A stretch of DNA of 64,000 bases. It comes from Arthrobotrys musiformis. Lineage: Eukaryota > Ascomycota > Orbiliomycetes > Orbiliales > Orbiliaceae. The position numbers were made by a program, and so were the translations under genes. Where the stretch lies: positions 496,001 through 560,000 of the forward strand of contig JAVHJL010000012.1 of assembly GCA_036971715.1 (NCBI GenBank), written 5' to 3'. Positions 11,800 through 21,882 of the stretch are shown here, in pieces; position 1 is the first letter of the stretch, and each line of letters starts with the position of its first letter. The notes under the pieces were generated by a model, which made no database searches, had not been told where the DNA came from, and saw only the letters and a list, made by a program, of their open reading frames with translations.

Positions 11800-12075
11800 C
11801 GCGTGCGGGTGGACCGGCCGAGCCTAGCGAGGAACATACTGGGACGAGCCGATTGGCCGAGTCAGACTCGGATGTGGACGAGCCGAGCCTATTGTATATG
11901 AGTCGAGGCGGGCACGTATAATTGAGCCGAGCCTATTGGATGAGTCGTATACGGACGAGCAATTGGCCTAGCCAATCTGAATAATGTACCTGGCCGAGCC
12001 GAGTATATAACACACGATATTGACATGGACGAGCAATTTGATTGGCCGAGTCGTGTAGCGCTGGCCGAGGTATCA
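11800..12075. repeat. Imperfect tandem repeats with core GACGAGC/GGCCGAGC
   Basis: The words GGACGAGC, GGCCGAGCC and GATTGGCCGAGTC recur about a dozen times at irregular 20-35 bp spacing, alternating with TATTGG. The pattern suggests a diverged minisatellite with a unit of roughly 25 bp. A short open frame running through it (12025-12213) has no recognised match and is probably incidental. Confidence 0.55.
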
Positions 12076-12357
12076 GACGAGAGCCTCGGGCCTAAGGACG
12101 AGCCAGTACGGGTCTCGTTGGAATGCCACAGGTATGAGCAGACTGAGTTCGGCATGCGGACTTCCGAAGCAGAAGCTGAGAAGCGTCAGTCAAGTGCTAT
12201 TACCGCTCGTTGAGAGCTATAAAAAATAAGATACGAATTTTGCTCTTGGATCTATTTGCGTTTTGGTTCCAATTGCCAACCAATCCAATGCTATCGTGCA
12301 TGCCTGCTCCTAGGATACACTCTGTTCCTCGCAGGTGACCGAGTCAGCGCTCAAGCG

Positions 12358-12478
12358 GTGTGGCTTCGAGGACCGGTAGCCGATTTGGTGGAACAGTGGG
12401 TCTTTCCAGGTGGCCCAAAACGTCCTGAATTCGATTCAGGAGAATAGCTCTAGGGGCCACTGGTTTGGAAGGGTTAAG
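12358..12478 (+). other. Possible tRNA-derived (SINE-like) head
   Basis: A tRNA-promoter-like pair sits at the left edge of the minisatellite. An A-box-like GGTGGAACAGTGG lies near 12388 and a B-box-like GAATTCGATTC near 12427, about 40 bp apart. The sequence around the B box can form a 5-bp stem (CCTGA/TCAGG) with a 7-nt loop. A complete tRNA cloverleaf cannot be folded, so it is not a functional tRNA gene. A tRNA-derived SINE head is one explanation and chance is another. Confidence 0.25.
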
Positions 12479-12479
12479 T

Positions 12480-13500
12480 GGAGTTCTCCTGTTGAGCGAG
12501 AAGCCCTTAAAGCCCGACCTTTGCAGATAAATGTGTTCTAAAGATCCCTCGCTGATCGAAAGGGACGCAGCAGAGTTCTCTTACTGAACGAAAGCCCCGA
12601 GCCCAATTTTCATAGAAAATAATACTCTAAAGATCACTCGCTGGTCTAAAAGGACACAGCTGAACTCTCTTACTGAACAAGAATCCCCCGGAGCCCAAAA
12701 TTTGCTCAAGATTTGCTGAAAACATGATTCTAAAGATCGCTCGCTGGTCTAAAGGGACGCAGTAGAACTTTCTTACTGAACGAAAACCCCCCGGAGCCCA
12801 ATATTTGCTGAAAACGCGGTTCTAAAGATTGCTCACTGGTCTAAAGGGACGCAGTAGAACTCTCTTATTGAACGAAAGCCCCCCCGAGCCCGACTTTGAC
12901 AAAAAAAAAGGTGTTCTAAAATATCACTCGCTGGTCTAGACGGACGCAGTAGAGTTCTTTTACTGAACGAAGGTCCCCCGGAGCCCGATCTTTGCAAGAA
13001 AAAATTGTTCTAAGATTCACTCGCTGGTCGAAAAGAACGCAGCAGAGTTCTCTTACTGAACGAAAGCCCCCCGAGCCCAATCTTTGTAGAAAAGAATATT
13101 CTATAGGCCACTCGCAGGTCTAGACGGACGCAGCAGAGTTTTCTTACTGAACGGAAGCCTCCGAAACCCACCTGATGAAAGGAATGTTCTAAAGATCGCT
13201 CGCTGGTCTAAGAGGACGCAGCAGAGTTCGCTTACGGAACAGAAGGCCCTCTTGACGAAACGGCTCTAAAGATCACTCGCTGGTTTAAAGGAACACAGTG
13301 GAGTTTTCTTACCAAGCCCGGAACCCCCGGAACCCAAGTATGGCAACTCTAAGAACCTTAAGTAACCTTTGTCAGCTGAACGAGACATACCTAGATTCTG
13401 TTAGTACTCGGAAAGACGTCGTGATCCTCTTTGGAATAGCTCTAAAGATCCCTCGCTGGTCTAGAGGTACACCAGCCGAGTTCTCTCACTAAGCCGATCT
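12480..13500 (+). repeat. Minisatellite array, about ten copies of a roughly 92-bp unit
   Basis: Each unit contains the order GTTCTCTTACTGAACGAAAG, a C-rich run ending GAGCCC, an A-rich spacer, then CTAAAGATCACTCGCTGGTC and GACGCAG. Unit starts can be read near 12480, 12571, 12660, 12761, 12852, 12949, 13041, 13133, 13221, 13299 and 13480. Unit length is about 77-103 bp; most variation is in the A-rich spacer. The last two units are more diverged and interrupted near 13330-13430. The copies differ enough to exclude a recent expansion. The array has no open frame through it. Confidence 0.9.
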
Positions 13501-15258
13501 CTTCACCGCTCAGGAAGAGCTCTAGTTAAGGTGTTTTCGAAAAACACGAGGTGGATAGGGTCAGTGGATGTTTATGTTGGGTACTTCGCTCCTAATAGCT
13601 AATTTGGTCACCTGTTAGCTATTTCCAAGGTTTCATAATCGCAACCTTGCGCGCCATTTGTTTGCTTTGTATTAACACAAATCGGCTTACCGTCGTTGGA
13701 ACGGTAGAAGGGAGCAAAGTTAGAGGGACCTGAATGTGTCTTGCGATGTTTGAACCCCGGAAAACTATTTGCTCGGACCACGACCTGGTCCCAAATTTCT
13801 AAGCATGAAAGGGAACAAGCTCTTACCTTAAAGTGCCATCGCCGTATTTACGTTCTGGAATACATTATCAAATAACTCCATATAACTTGGTCCTTCGAGG
13901 CCGACCTTCGTCGGGAGGTAATATAGTCCATTGCCATCAAGCTATGCCTTGCTTGGGCCCCTGAGCAACGATAATATCGCCGAGATGAGCACTGTCGGTT
14001 ATTTTTGATACCACCAAGTCCGGCTGCGACCTAGATCGCCATCGATGATACTTAGATCCTCACATGACTTTTCTGGAGCCAGTTTGTCAGATCTAAAATA
14101 TACACCGTTGTTCTCTAGTCCGCCTCCGTCGGTTTGCATGGTTCCTCAAGTCCCGGTCGACTCAAGCATATAACCGACAGCCCTCGCTACTCTCGCTGCA
14201 AATTTATGGATGGAGTAGAATAGACTGGAAGGACGGTTCACCAGTTCCTTGGGAGTGACGTGGTTCGTCACCGCAACATGTGGGAATCCTCACATGACTT
14301 TGTTAGAGCCAGTCTTTCAGATTCACCAAATGCACGACGATTCATCACACCAACACCTTCAGTTACTAGCAACCCGCACCCCCTGACTATTGAATGACCT
14401 CCTGCATGTTGTCCGATTGGCGTTGTGGCTTGGTTCTAATTGCTGGGCGAAACAGCAACATATGCCCCGTGCTGTCGTGTGCTTCCGCGTCATCATACGT
14501 AATCTGTAAGGCCCTCACATCGGAATGTAACGATTCGGGCTAACGAAGGATAGTGTGTTAGTATAGCTTGGGATGTATGTTTAGGTGTAGGGCGCTGTAA
14601 GAAGAAGACGCCGTCGAGAGGAAGGGAGTGTGAGATATGAGATCGACTTTAGGGAATGCTCTGAGCCGCAGAGGAGCGATGCCGTCCTAAATGAACGGAT
14701 GATGAAGGCATGGGTGGCCAAGCGAAACAGAGCATAGTCAATGCCACGAAGATAGGGAAGAGGATAGTGCCGGTCAAGAAGCTGATGGGGGGTGGAGGAA
14801 GGTGATGGAAGATAACAGAGGTGCGAGGGGATGATGGGATGATGGGAGGATGGTCGCTTGAAGCTGGGGAACTGATGGGTGAACATATTGAAGAGGAGCT
14901 ATTGGGCCAACGAACCTACGAGACAACCATCCATAGCCTCGCGATAAGGAGACATACTGCAACGTTCATCAATCCAAGGTGGGTACCGGGCTCGTATGTT
15001 GGTGTCGATGAGATGGTCGGTGTCGATGAGGTGCGACGGTTGGTGCGAAGGTAAAGGGGTTCAAATATTCCCCTTGCGTTGCGGACAAACATTTTGGGAA
15101 TCAAACACCCACAACACGTCCACAACACACACCTAGGAATCTACCGACCCGGCCTCCACACGGAGCCATATCGACTGGGTGACAGGTATTGCAGCATTCG
15201 ACTGGCGTCTGTGGTTGTCACCATTTGTTTGCTTCGTCAGGTCGCGGTGTCGTACGCA
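13501..15258. other. Gene-poor stretch with one diverged direct repeat
   Basis: No supported gene. Two blocks beginning ATCCTCACATGACTTT are found at about 14054-14098 and 14286-14330. They share about 40 bp at roughly 80 percent identity by eye and lie about 230 bp apart. The open frames at 14580-15130 are Ser/Pro/His-rich and look non-coding. Confidence 0.4.
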
Positions 15259-15442
15259 CTAGCGGCTGCTTCGCAGGCTGCGCAGCACTTAAACCCGACT
15301 GAAACTGGTCTATTCAACAAGTCACAGCAGGGCAGTCTCGTCCTCAGCCGAGTTGTTGCCAGCTCGGCACCTTGGCACCGCTGGGGGGTGCGGCTTGGGC
15401 AGACAGGGGAGTTCAGTAGAGACCCTCCTTTTCAGTCGGGCA
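15259..15442 (+). mobile_element. CCCGACTG-family repeat, copy A
   Basis: This block matches 51174-51494. Both start CTAGCGGCTGC, continue through GCAGCACTTAAACCCGACTG, and end with a shared 3' block (GACAGGGGAGTTCAGTAGAG then CAGTCGGGCA). Internally CCCGACTGAAA (15294-15304) and TTTTCAGTCGGG (15429-15440) form a terminal inverted repeat. Copy A lacks about 120 bp that copy B has just inside the left end. No coding capacity. The size and inverted ends suggest a MITE-like non-autonomous element. It lies directly upstream of the decayed patatin gene. Confidence 0.7.
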
Positions 15443-15452
15443 AAGTTATCAG

Positions 15453-17490
15453 ATGGTAATGTTGGGAGCCTTCAGCCGCTTTTGGTATTATAAGGAGACG
15501 AGGACCAAGGCCTCGGCGACTACTCTCCTAGTGCCGTATCTAAGATACCGACTATTCGTGCTATCGGCCTCCAGAAGAGGAGGGCGAGCCCGAAAAAGAT
15601 CTTGTCCCTTATCCACGAAGAATGCATTCCAACAACTTAGAGATATTGAGCGGAAAAAATTCAATTTCCAACACTGGTTGTTCCTAATTGAAGATTCTTG
15701 CTTGCGATTTGGGGAAGCTCCAGATCGAAACAATCTCATTCAGGCGTCACGTAGGCAGAGACCTGTGTCGGCCTCCCTGAAAGAAAACCTCATGCAGCTT
15801 TGGATTCGTGTTAGGAATGCTAACTTGGACGTAGAAGCAGCAACTGGCTTGACAGCTTCTTGCTATGTCCTTGATTCACAGCCGCCTGGGATGCACGGTA
15901 AGCGTGCGCATTCTTGCTTTCCGAGTAGGCCTTATTCTTTTTTTTTAACTTCATGATTTCTAACGTTGAAGGAGTCTGCAGCCTTCTCGCTGAGGGATAT
16001 GTTCCGCGAATTGTACCGCAAGGATTCACTATCTGCGCTTGAGGCGTTACAGCGAATGGGTTGTCCTATAAACGCCACTTCCGCTTTGATGAAGTTAGAA
16101 ACTCAATACGCATCGCTATTAGCCTCTGTCCAAAATGGAACACGAACTGCTACGGCAGCGCACCTAATCACTGAAAAGATATCAGCAACACTACCGGGGC
16201 CTTTACAGTAATCTTGTGTACTTCTTCTGTTTAATGAGGCCCCTAGAAGTTCGATTACCCTGCAAACATTCTTTATATGAGATTTGCCTGCAGCTTTTTG
16301 GCTCTGGGGAAGGCGTGGATTATTGTTTCCGCTTAGAGGAATGTTTATTCGGGTGCCCTCATAATGCGACACCTATAACTATTAAGTTAAACTGCCCACC
16401 GCAGGTGTAAGAATACTCTCTATTGATGGCGGGGGGATTCGGGGAATCGTTCCAACCCAGTACTACAGGAGCCGCGTCCAAGACCATTTTGATATTTCCA
16501 TGGGTACAAGCTCTGGTGAGTTCCTAAACTCCAAAAGACGCATACATATACTATTTTAACTTTAGGTGGCCTTATAATCCTTGGGCTTATGATAAATGCT
16601 TGGTCGATATCAAAGTGCGAAGTGGGGTTTGAGCGGTTAACTTAGCTCGATTGATTTTCCGGCGCAAAGCTGGGTGGAAATGCCACCCGGTAATTTGGAA
16701 GATTCAACGGTTTCTTCACTCATGGCTTGGCGAGAGCAAATACTCGAACTGTGACATGGAATATTTTCTGAAAGAGACATATGGCGAAAGTCAGGCCATG
16801 TTGGATTGGTCGTATGCAAACGAAATAGGCACTAAAGTTGGGATGACCGTGACATCAGTTCCGTCTTGTTAAACAGCGCTCGTATTTTGTGCAACTATAG
16901 CGGCTCCACGAGCACTAGGGGATACGACAGAGTGAAGTCACAGCACGAAATAATGATTTGGGAAGCGTTAGTAATCCTTTTAGAAAAAATTTAAAAAAAT
17001 CTAATCTAGCGTAGTGGCCGATATACATCAGCAGCTCCATGGTACTTCAAGCTGTATACGATACATGGGGTTGACACTTTGGAAGACAGAGGTATGTTAA
17101 GAAACAACCCAGCTGACATAGCGGAATGTGAGGCACGCAACATCTGGGTCCCTCCGGCGAACATCGATCTTGTAGTATCTCTAGGCACCGGAACGACCTC
17201 TCGCGGCAGAAATGTCTTGTCTCCCTCTGCATAGTCGCAAAACTTCTTTACACGACTATATCAGCCTCTCATGCATTCCTTAGATGGTCAGAAAATTTGG
17301 GATCAATTTATGAGTAGGGTCCCTTCCGGGGTATCGTACAAGTATCACCGCCTCAACCCTATCCTCAGCGAAAAAGAACCTTCGCTGGATGATGTCAAAA
17401 AGATGGGGCCACTTAAGCAAGTGGCTGTGCGTCAAGCCGCGAACGACGACACAATTGACCAGCTTTGCGCCCCATCCTCTTTCTTTTTTG
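15453..17490 (+). pseudogene. Patatin-like phospholipase protein, multiply frameshifted
   Basis: Patatin-like lipases hydrolyse acyl esters with a Ser-Asp dyad; in fungi many sit in NLR-like proteins. An N-terminal region (KFNFQHWLFLIEDSC) is followed by an intron at 15898-15981 and then AFSLRDMFRELYRKD. A stop at 16209 and a frameshift follow. Next comes a Cys-containing segment (PCKHSLYEICLQLFG), then another shift into the patatin oxyanion loop RILSIDGGGIRG. The nucleophile elbow GTSSGG is split by an intron near 16513-16563. A further shift leads to IFRRKAGWKCHPV, and another to AAPWYF and the Asp motif EDRGMLRNNPAD, followed by DLVVSLGTG. At least four frameshifts or stops interrupt it. 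Both catalytic residues are still readable (Asp in a DRG rather than DGG context). The segment between IVP and QDHFD is shorter than usual. The 3' end runs into an AT-rich repeat near 17500. Confidence 0.85.
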
Positions 17491-17507
17491 AGCTTTCACC
17501 CAAGTCA

Positions 17508-17800
17508 AATTTAGAATCAATTGGAAAAAAACAGAACTATTTAAAATATTCAAAAATAATTCAAAAATAATAATTTTTCAATGACAGTAGGATTTGGTGT
17601 GTTAGAGACTCGGAGTGCCACCTACTAAACAGCGTTTATATTTTAAACTTGAATTATAATCTTTTTATTTTTTATTTTAAATAATTTAAATAGGCCTCTC
17701 TACATTGGGCTTTCTGACCCCCCGACAAAAAACTATTTCCTTTAATATTTATTCAAAACCAAATGAAACTCGAAATCAATTAGAAAAAAATTTTTCTGTT
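17508..17800 (+). repeat. AT-rich repeat shared with 61560-61730 (inverted)
   Basis: Two partial copies lie at 17508-17580 and 17690-17800, sharing words such as GAATCAATTGGAAAAAAA and AAATCAATTAGAAAAAAA. The reverse complement of 61560-61730 carries the same order of words: ATAGGCCT, GGGCTTT, an AATATTTAT..CAAAACCAAAT block, then an AGAATCAACTAGAAAAAAA-like block. The differences are mostly C/T and G/A, as expected for a RIP-mutated repeat family. Confidence 0.65.
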
Positions 17801-17989
17801 ATTTTATTTTCGACGCCTAAATGTGATATGGTTTAACTATATCCTACGTATAATACCCCTAGAACATAAATTTATTGGTTTTATTTTAATGAAAAGTAAT
17901 AATATTTGAATGATAGCGTTTTTCTGGACGTTTTTATAGGCGGTAGCTTTTACGTCATTACCTAAAAATAATACTGGTTTTGTCGCTTC

Positions 17990-18440
17990 AGATAACCTGC
18001 TTTTAATCCTTTAGTATCTAATCTTTATACTGTAATGCAAATTGAAGACGTATCTACCTCATAGCAGTAGTAAGTCCAGGTTTTGTGTATAGGTTTCAGT
18101 TTCTTAAATTTCTGGCGCTTTAGTATGGTGCTAATTGTTTAATGGTTTAGTTTTAATTTTCTAGTAATTAAATGTATATTCGCTGTTTGGCTTAACTTAT
18201 TTTTAATTATTAAGCCTATAACTTGTTTTTTAACTTCTTTAGTGGCTTTTTTAAGTTTTCTGGGTTGTTCTTTGTTAAAAATGTATTCCATAGTAAGTAT
18301 AGTGTAATTATTGGGGTTATAGCCCTTATCCTTTGCCTTACGTAGAAGTTTAATAATAGAACTTCGGGTGATGTTAAACTTAGTAGTAATATCTGCTTGC
18401 TTACCTCCCGCTCCTACTAATGTTAATATTTGGATTCGTT
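17990..18440 (-). mobile_element. Tc1/mariner-type transposase N-terminal relic
   Basis: Read on the minus strand from about 18440, the frame gives a helix-turn-helix region: RIQILTLVGAGGKQADIT, then RSSIIKLLRKAKDKGYNP, then LITRKLKLNH, a stop, and TISTILKRQKFKKLKP. This order (two HTH units before a DDE core) is typical of Tc1/mariner and pogo/Fot transposases. The catalytic DDE part beyond about 17990 has degenerated to AT-rich sequence with many stops. No terminal inverted repeats were recognised. High A+T and many TAA codons fit RIP. Confidence 0.7.
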
Positions 18441-20169
18441 CGCATGGAGTAGTGGTTCATCGGTTGGTAAACATAAATAATAATAGTATGGTACCGATAG
18501 TGGTGGTGGTGATAGTAGTGATGGTGGTGGTGGTTGTCAAAACACAGATTTTCATGCCCCCGGTTGCCAAGATACCAGCCTCCAGGGCCTACACCATTTA
18601 TTTATTTATTTACTTAATGGAGCGTTACTTTTTTGACAAGCCTTCGTAGATCTCTGAACTATAAATCTTCTCTTCTCTCTGTCTCCTACGCTTACTAGTT
18701 AAGTGATTGCGACCTCGTAGTCCCGCCATTTAATATTAAATATATTAAATTATTTTAAAATTATTTTATAATATTTTTTTAACTGATATATAAAATCTTT
18801 TTTTTAGATTTTTAATAACTTTTAATTTTAAAAATTTTCTTACTTTATTAAAATTTTTTATTTTATTCAATTTTTTTTTATAAAAATAGTTTTGGTTAAT
18901 TTAATTTTTTTTTAAAATTAGAAAAAATTAAAAAATTATGTATTAGTATAAAAATATTTATTTTCTTTATTTTCTTTTAGTTTAATAAAAAAATTATTTA
19001 ATATTATTCTTTTATTTAAATTCTTATTTTAGAAGTAAAATATTTATTTTAATTTATAAAAAGATTTTAATGCCCGACTGTAAGTCGGGGACCAGCATTA
19101 CCTTCACAGTATTTAACCTAACCTTACCTTATTATAATACTGTACACAAAAATAACGATACCCTGGTGGGGTACGCCGCAATGCGGCAAATTACGATTTT
19201 ACGGCATTAGTGTGGTTAGGGCAGGGCTCTGCCCAGGGCTCCTGCCTGCCTACCTACCTGCCTACCTACCTACCAGCCTACCTACCTGCCTACCTACCTA
19301 CCTATCAGCCTAGCCGCATAGGTTCCGGCGCAGGTTCCGGCACAGGTTCTGCCCTACCTACCTACCTACCTGCCTACCTACCTACCTGCCTACCAGCGCA
19401 GGTTCCGGCGCAACTTCTGCCCTGCCAGCCAGCCAGCCTACCAGCCTGCCTGCCTGCCTGCATGCCCACGTATGCCGGAACCTACGCCGGAACCTGCGCC
19501 GGAACTTAGGCTGGTAGGCAGGTAGGCAGGTAGGTTGGTAGGCTGGTAGGTAGGTAGGCAGGCTGGTAGGCAGGCCTTATTTTATTTTATTTTATTTTCT
19601 TTTCTTAATTATTAATATATATATAAGAGCAGTCGGGTTTAAGTACAGCGCCGCTGTAATCTAGTAATAAACTTGAAAAATTTATCAAGTTTTTATTTTT
19701 GATTGTATATTTTTTTTAAAAATTATATATAGAATTCAAGTTTTTTGATTTCTAGAAATATATAATATAAATTTAATTTTTAATAAAAAATTTATTTCTT
19801 ATTAAATTATAAATTAAATTATTATTTTTTTAAAAATTAATTTGTTTTTTAAAAATTTGATAAACTTTGTTATTGCTGGCGTATGTTTCGTACAGAGGTA
19901 GCTCTACCACGGAAGGTATGTAGGTCTCTAATAGATGTATCAATTAATATATTATGTTTCGCAACACGTGACCTGTTTGAGCCTAGGGACTATGAAATAC
20001 AAGAATTAAAATATATATATATATACTTTATAACTTGAAGTATATAATATAAAATAAAAAAAATTATAATAAAAAAGTATATATTGAATATTGTTAAAAT
20101 AAAAAAATATTATACAATAACCTAATCAAATATTAAATAAAAAAAAATAATAATAAAATATTTTTTAAT
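18441..20169. other. AT-rich islands with microsatellites
   Basis: No gene. A GTG/GAT-rich microsatellite lies at about 18500-18540. Extremely AT-rich stretches lie at 18730-19070 and 19600-20180, interrupted by a short GC-normal segment at 19880-20010. A TTTTA run lies at about 19577-19597. The composition is typical of RIP-mutated, probably heterochromatic fungal repeats. Confidence 0.7.
19073..19664. mobile_element. CCCGACTG-bounded block with CCTA/CCTG-rich palindromic core (copy C)
   Basis: CCCGACTG at 19073-19080 and CAGTCGGG at 19630-19637 bound this block. Beyond the right edge, TTTAAGTACAGCGCCGC to CTAG at about 19664 is the inverted counterpart of the left flank of copies A and B. 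At the left edge CCCGACT and AGTCGGG form a small hairpin. The core (about 19240-19575) is built from CCTA and CCTG words, then GGTTCCGGCGCAGG words, then the complementary GGTAGGCAGG words, so the whole core can fold back. It has no coding potential beyond repeat translation. Confidence 0.5.
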
Positions 20170-20415
20170 AATTAGTTATCCTCACCTCAGCAGCCCAACG
20201 ACAACGCCCAAGGCCGACCAATCGAAAAAATCAGCGGGAAGAATATAGCACAAGTTCGAGAAACCCTCAGAGTCCCGGAAGATACCTTAGATGGAGAACA
20301 TGTTAAGATGCAGTATCCAGATTGGCCGACTACAAACTCTGCTAACTTGGATATATGGGGAATGCTCACCAGGCGTAGCAAAATTTCTAATCAGCTTAAA
20401 TATAGAGAGGTTTGA
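20170..20415 (+). pseudogene. Coding-like remnant without a start, unidentified
   Basis: Immediately right of the AT-rich island an open frame without ATG reads PQQPNDNAQGRPIEKI, continues through KNIAQVRETLRVPEDTLDG and ends at a stop near 20415. Codon use and composition look protein-like, unlike the shadow frame on the other strand. The 5' part is either lost in the AT-rich island or lies across a decayed intron. No family recognised. Confidence 0.35.
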
Positions 20416-20936
20416 AAGACATTAATAGTTGAGCTCTGTCTCGGCCTTAAAGGTGTTGTGTTCTGCAATTGGGTTGTTGAAGTATCAAGCCAACTAGGAG
20501 ACATTTTTTAAATATATTCCAAGCAGAATCTTGGGGTAGTTAAAGTAGATGTACTTATATCAAAGGCGATTCGATCGTCACGTCCGCAAGTAGGTATATA
20601 ATAGAGACGGTTCCTAAGTATATACGCATATATACATATATACGTTAAGGCTGGTGTAAGGGCCTGTTTTATTTTAAAATTTCAAGGCAGTTCATACAGA
20701 GATGGGAAGCAGATTTCTAAGATGATATCTTGACGAAAGATGCAAGGTGCTAGTCATAAAAGTGCGCCGAATTTCGGCTCGCTAAATATCCTCCGCCCCC
20801 GCCCAGCAGCCTGGCCCCCTCAGGTTCTAGAGCGCCCCAAAATTGGTCTAGGTGCCAATGGCCCCCGATTCGACTTCGACAAGCAAATTGTACAAAGCTA
20901 TAGCGCTGTAGGCCCCATTGCCTAAACCAACCCCGG
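20416..20936. other. Intergenic, no gene seen
   Basis: No supported gene. TATA-rich words (ATATACATATATACG) occur near 20625-20645. The Pro-rich open frames at 20740-20930 look incidental. Confidence 0.4.
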
Positions 20937-21788
20937 CTAGAGTTTTGAGGCAAGTAATTCGCTGAAATCCATAGATTCTACGCTCTGGAGGTTTGCGTGT
21001 GCTACCAGAGCTGCATCTTCGCTAACGAGGATCACTCTTCTAGTGGGTCCGACGCTCCGTGTGTATCCCAAAACCACCCCGACCATAGTTTCATCTATAG
21101 TATTTGGCTCTCCTGGCGCATCGTCTGTAGACCCCTTGCATTTCTCGACAGCGTTCGCGTTCGCCGTTTCGGAAATCTTGCCGATAATATATCGCAATTT
21201 TTTTATGTATGCTGAGGACGAATTGCCACGATTCCCAAAGTTTGAGATTTGCTCCAGTTCAACATTGATACCATCATAAACGGCAACGCTCCTATTCTGG
21301 GTGTATTCCTCGACTTGATCAAGATGTCTGAGTATGGTACTGAAATCTAGGATGATAAGGGGCTCTTTAAACTTGTTGGGTACAGTGATTCTCTCATCTG
21401 TTACCCGCCCCGTTGTGATGGGTTTCCCTGGGTTTATTCTGGCTCTGGCGGCCTCCCGCATACTTTTGAGTTGGCGGAGCATTTCAACCCCATTTGTTGC
21501 CAAAATATCCTCATCTTCATCTTCCTGCAAAAGAGGCCTGCCTTCACACTGCTTAGAGGTACGTTGGCTAAACAGTACCGGTTCCATCACAGAGGCTATG
21601 CTTTTGACTGGACTCTTTCTATTCGGATATTCGAGATAGTTAATTTTTCCTATGGTACTTCTGGGTACTCTGGTCTCGATCGCTAGCGACGTAGAGTTCG
21701 GTATTCCTGACTTACCGAGTAGAAGTGTAGAATGTCGTTGCGATTGGAGTTGGTTATATGAGAGAAATATGAAGCCTTCTGAACCCAC
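20937..21788 (-). CDS. PIN-domain-like protein (putative endoribonuclease)
   Basis: Ends at TAG 20937-20939. The first in-frame ATG is at 21587 (216 aa), but the frame stays open upstream to about 21825, where CTAG could be a splice acceptor, so the 5' end is uncertain. The C-terminal half has the PIN layout. A first Asp follows a hydrophobic strand (LIILDFSTIL). A conserved Glu lies in a segment after it (VAVYDGINVELEQISN). A third acid follows a strand near the C-terminus (VILVSEDAALVAHANL), ending in ESMDFSELL. These match the Asp, Glu, Asp, Asp metal site of PIN nucleases such as Swt1 or Smg6 types. The N-terminal part is Ser/Arg-rich with an acidic patch. The domain call comes from motif order only. 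Confidence 0.6.
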   Translation of the reverse strand: MGSEGFIFLSYNQLQSQRHSTLLLGKSGIPNSTSLAIETRVPRSTIGKINYLEYPNRKSPVKSIASVMEPVLFSQRTSKQCEGRPLLQEDEDEDILATNGVEMLRQLKSMREAARARINPGKPITTGRVTDERITVPNKFKEPLIILDFSTILRHLDQVEEYTQNRSVAVYDGINVELEQISNFGNRGNSSSAYIKKLRYIIGKISETANANAVEKCKGSTDDAPGEPNTIDETMVGVVLGYTRSVGPTRRVILVSEDAALVAHANLQSVESMDFSELLASKL

Positions 21789-21882
21789 AGTTTGGTTACC
21801 AGACTGTTGTGAACCCTAGAATATTGATTTTCTGTTCATGGAAACGGAAACGAGATCCACGTTCTCACGGGTATGGAAAAAA

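Noticed and set aside
12480..13500. CRISPR-like array
   Set aside because: Units are long (about 92 bp), diverged throughout and lack unique spacers between identical short repeats. The sequence is eukaryotic.
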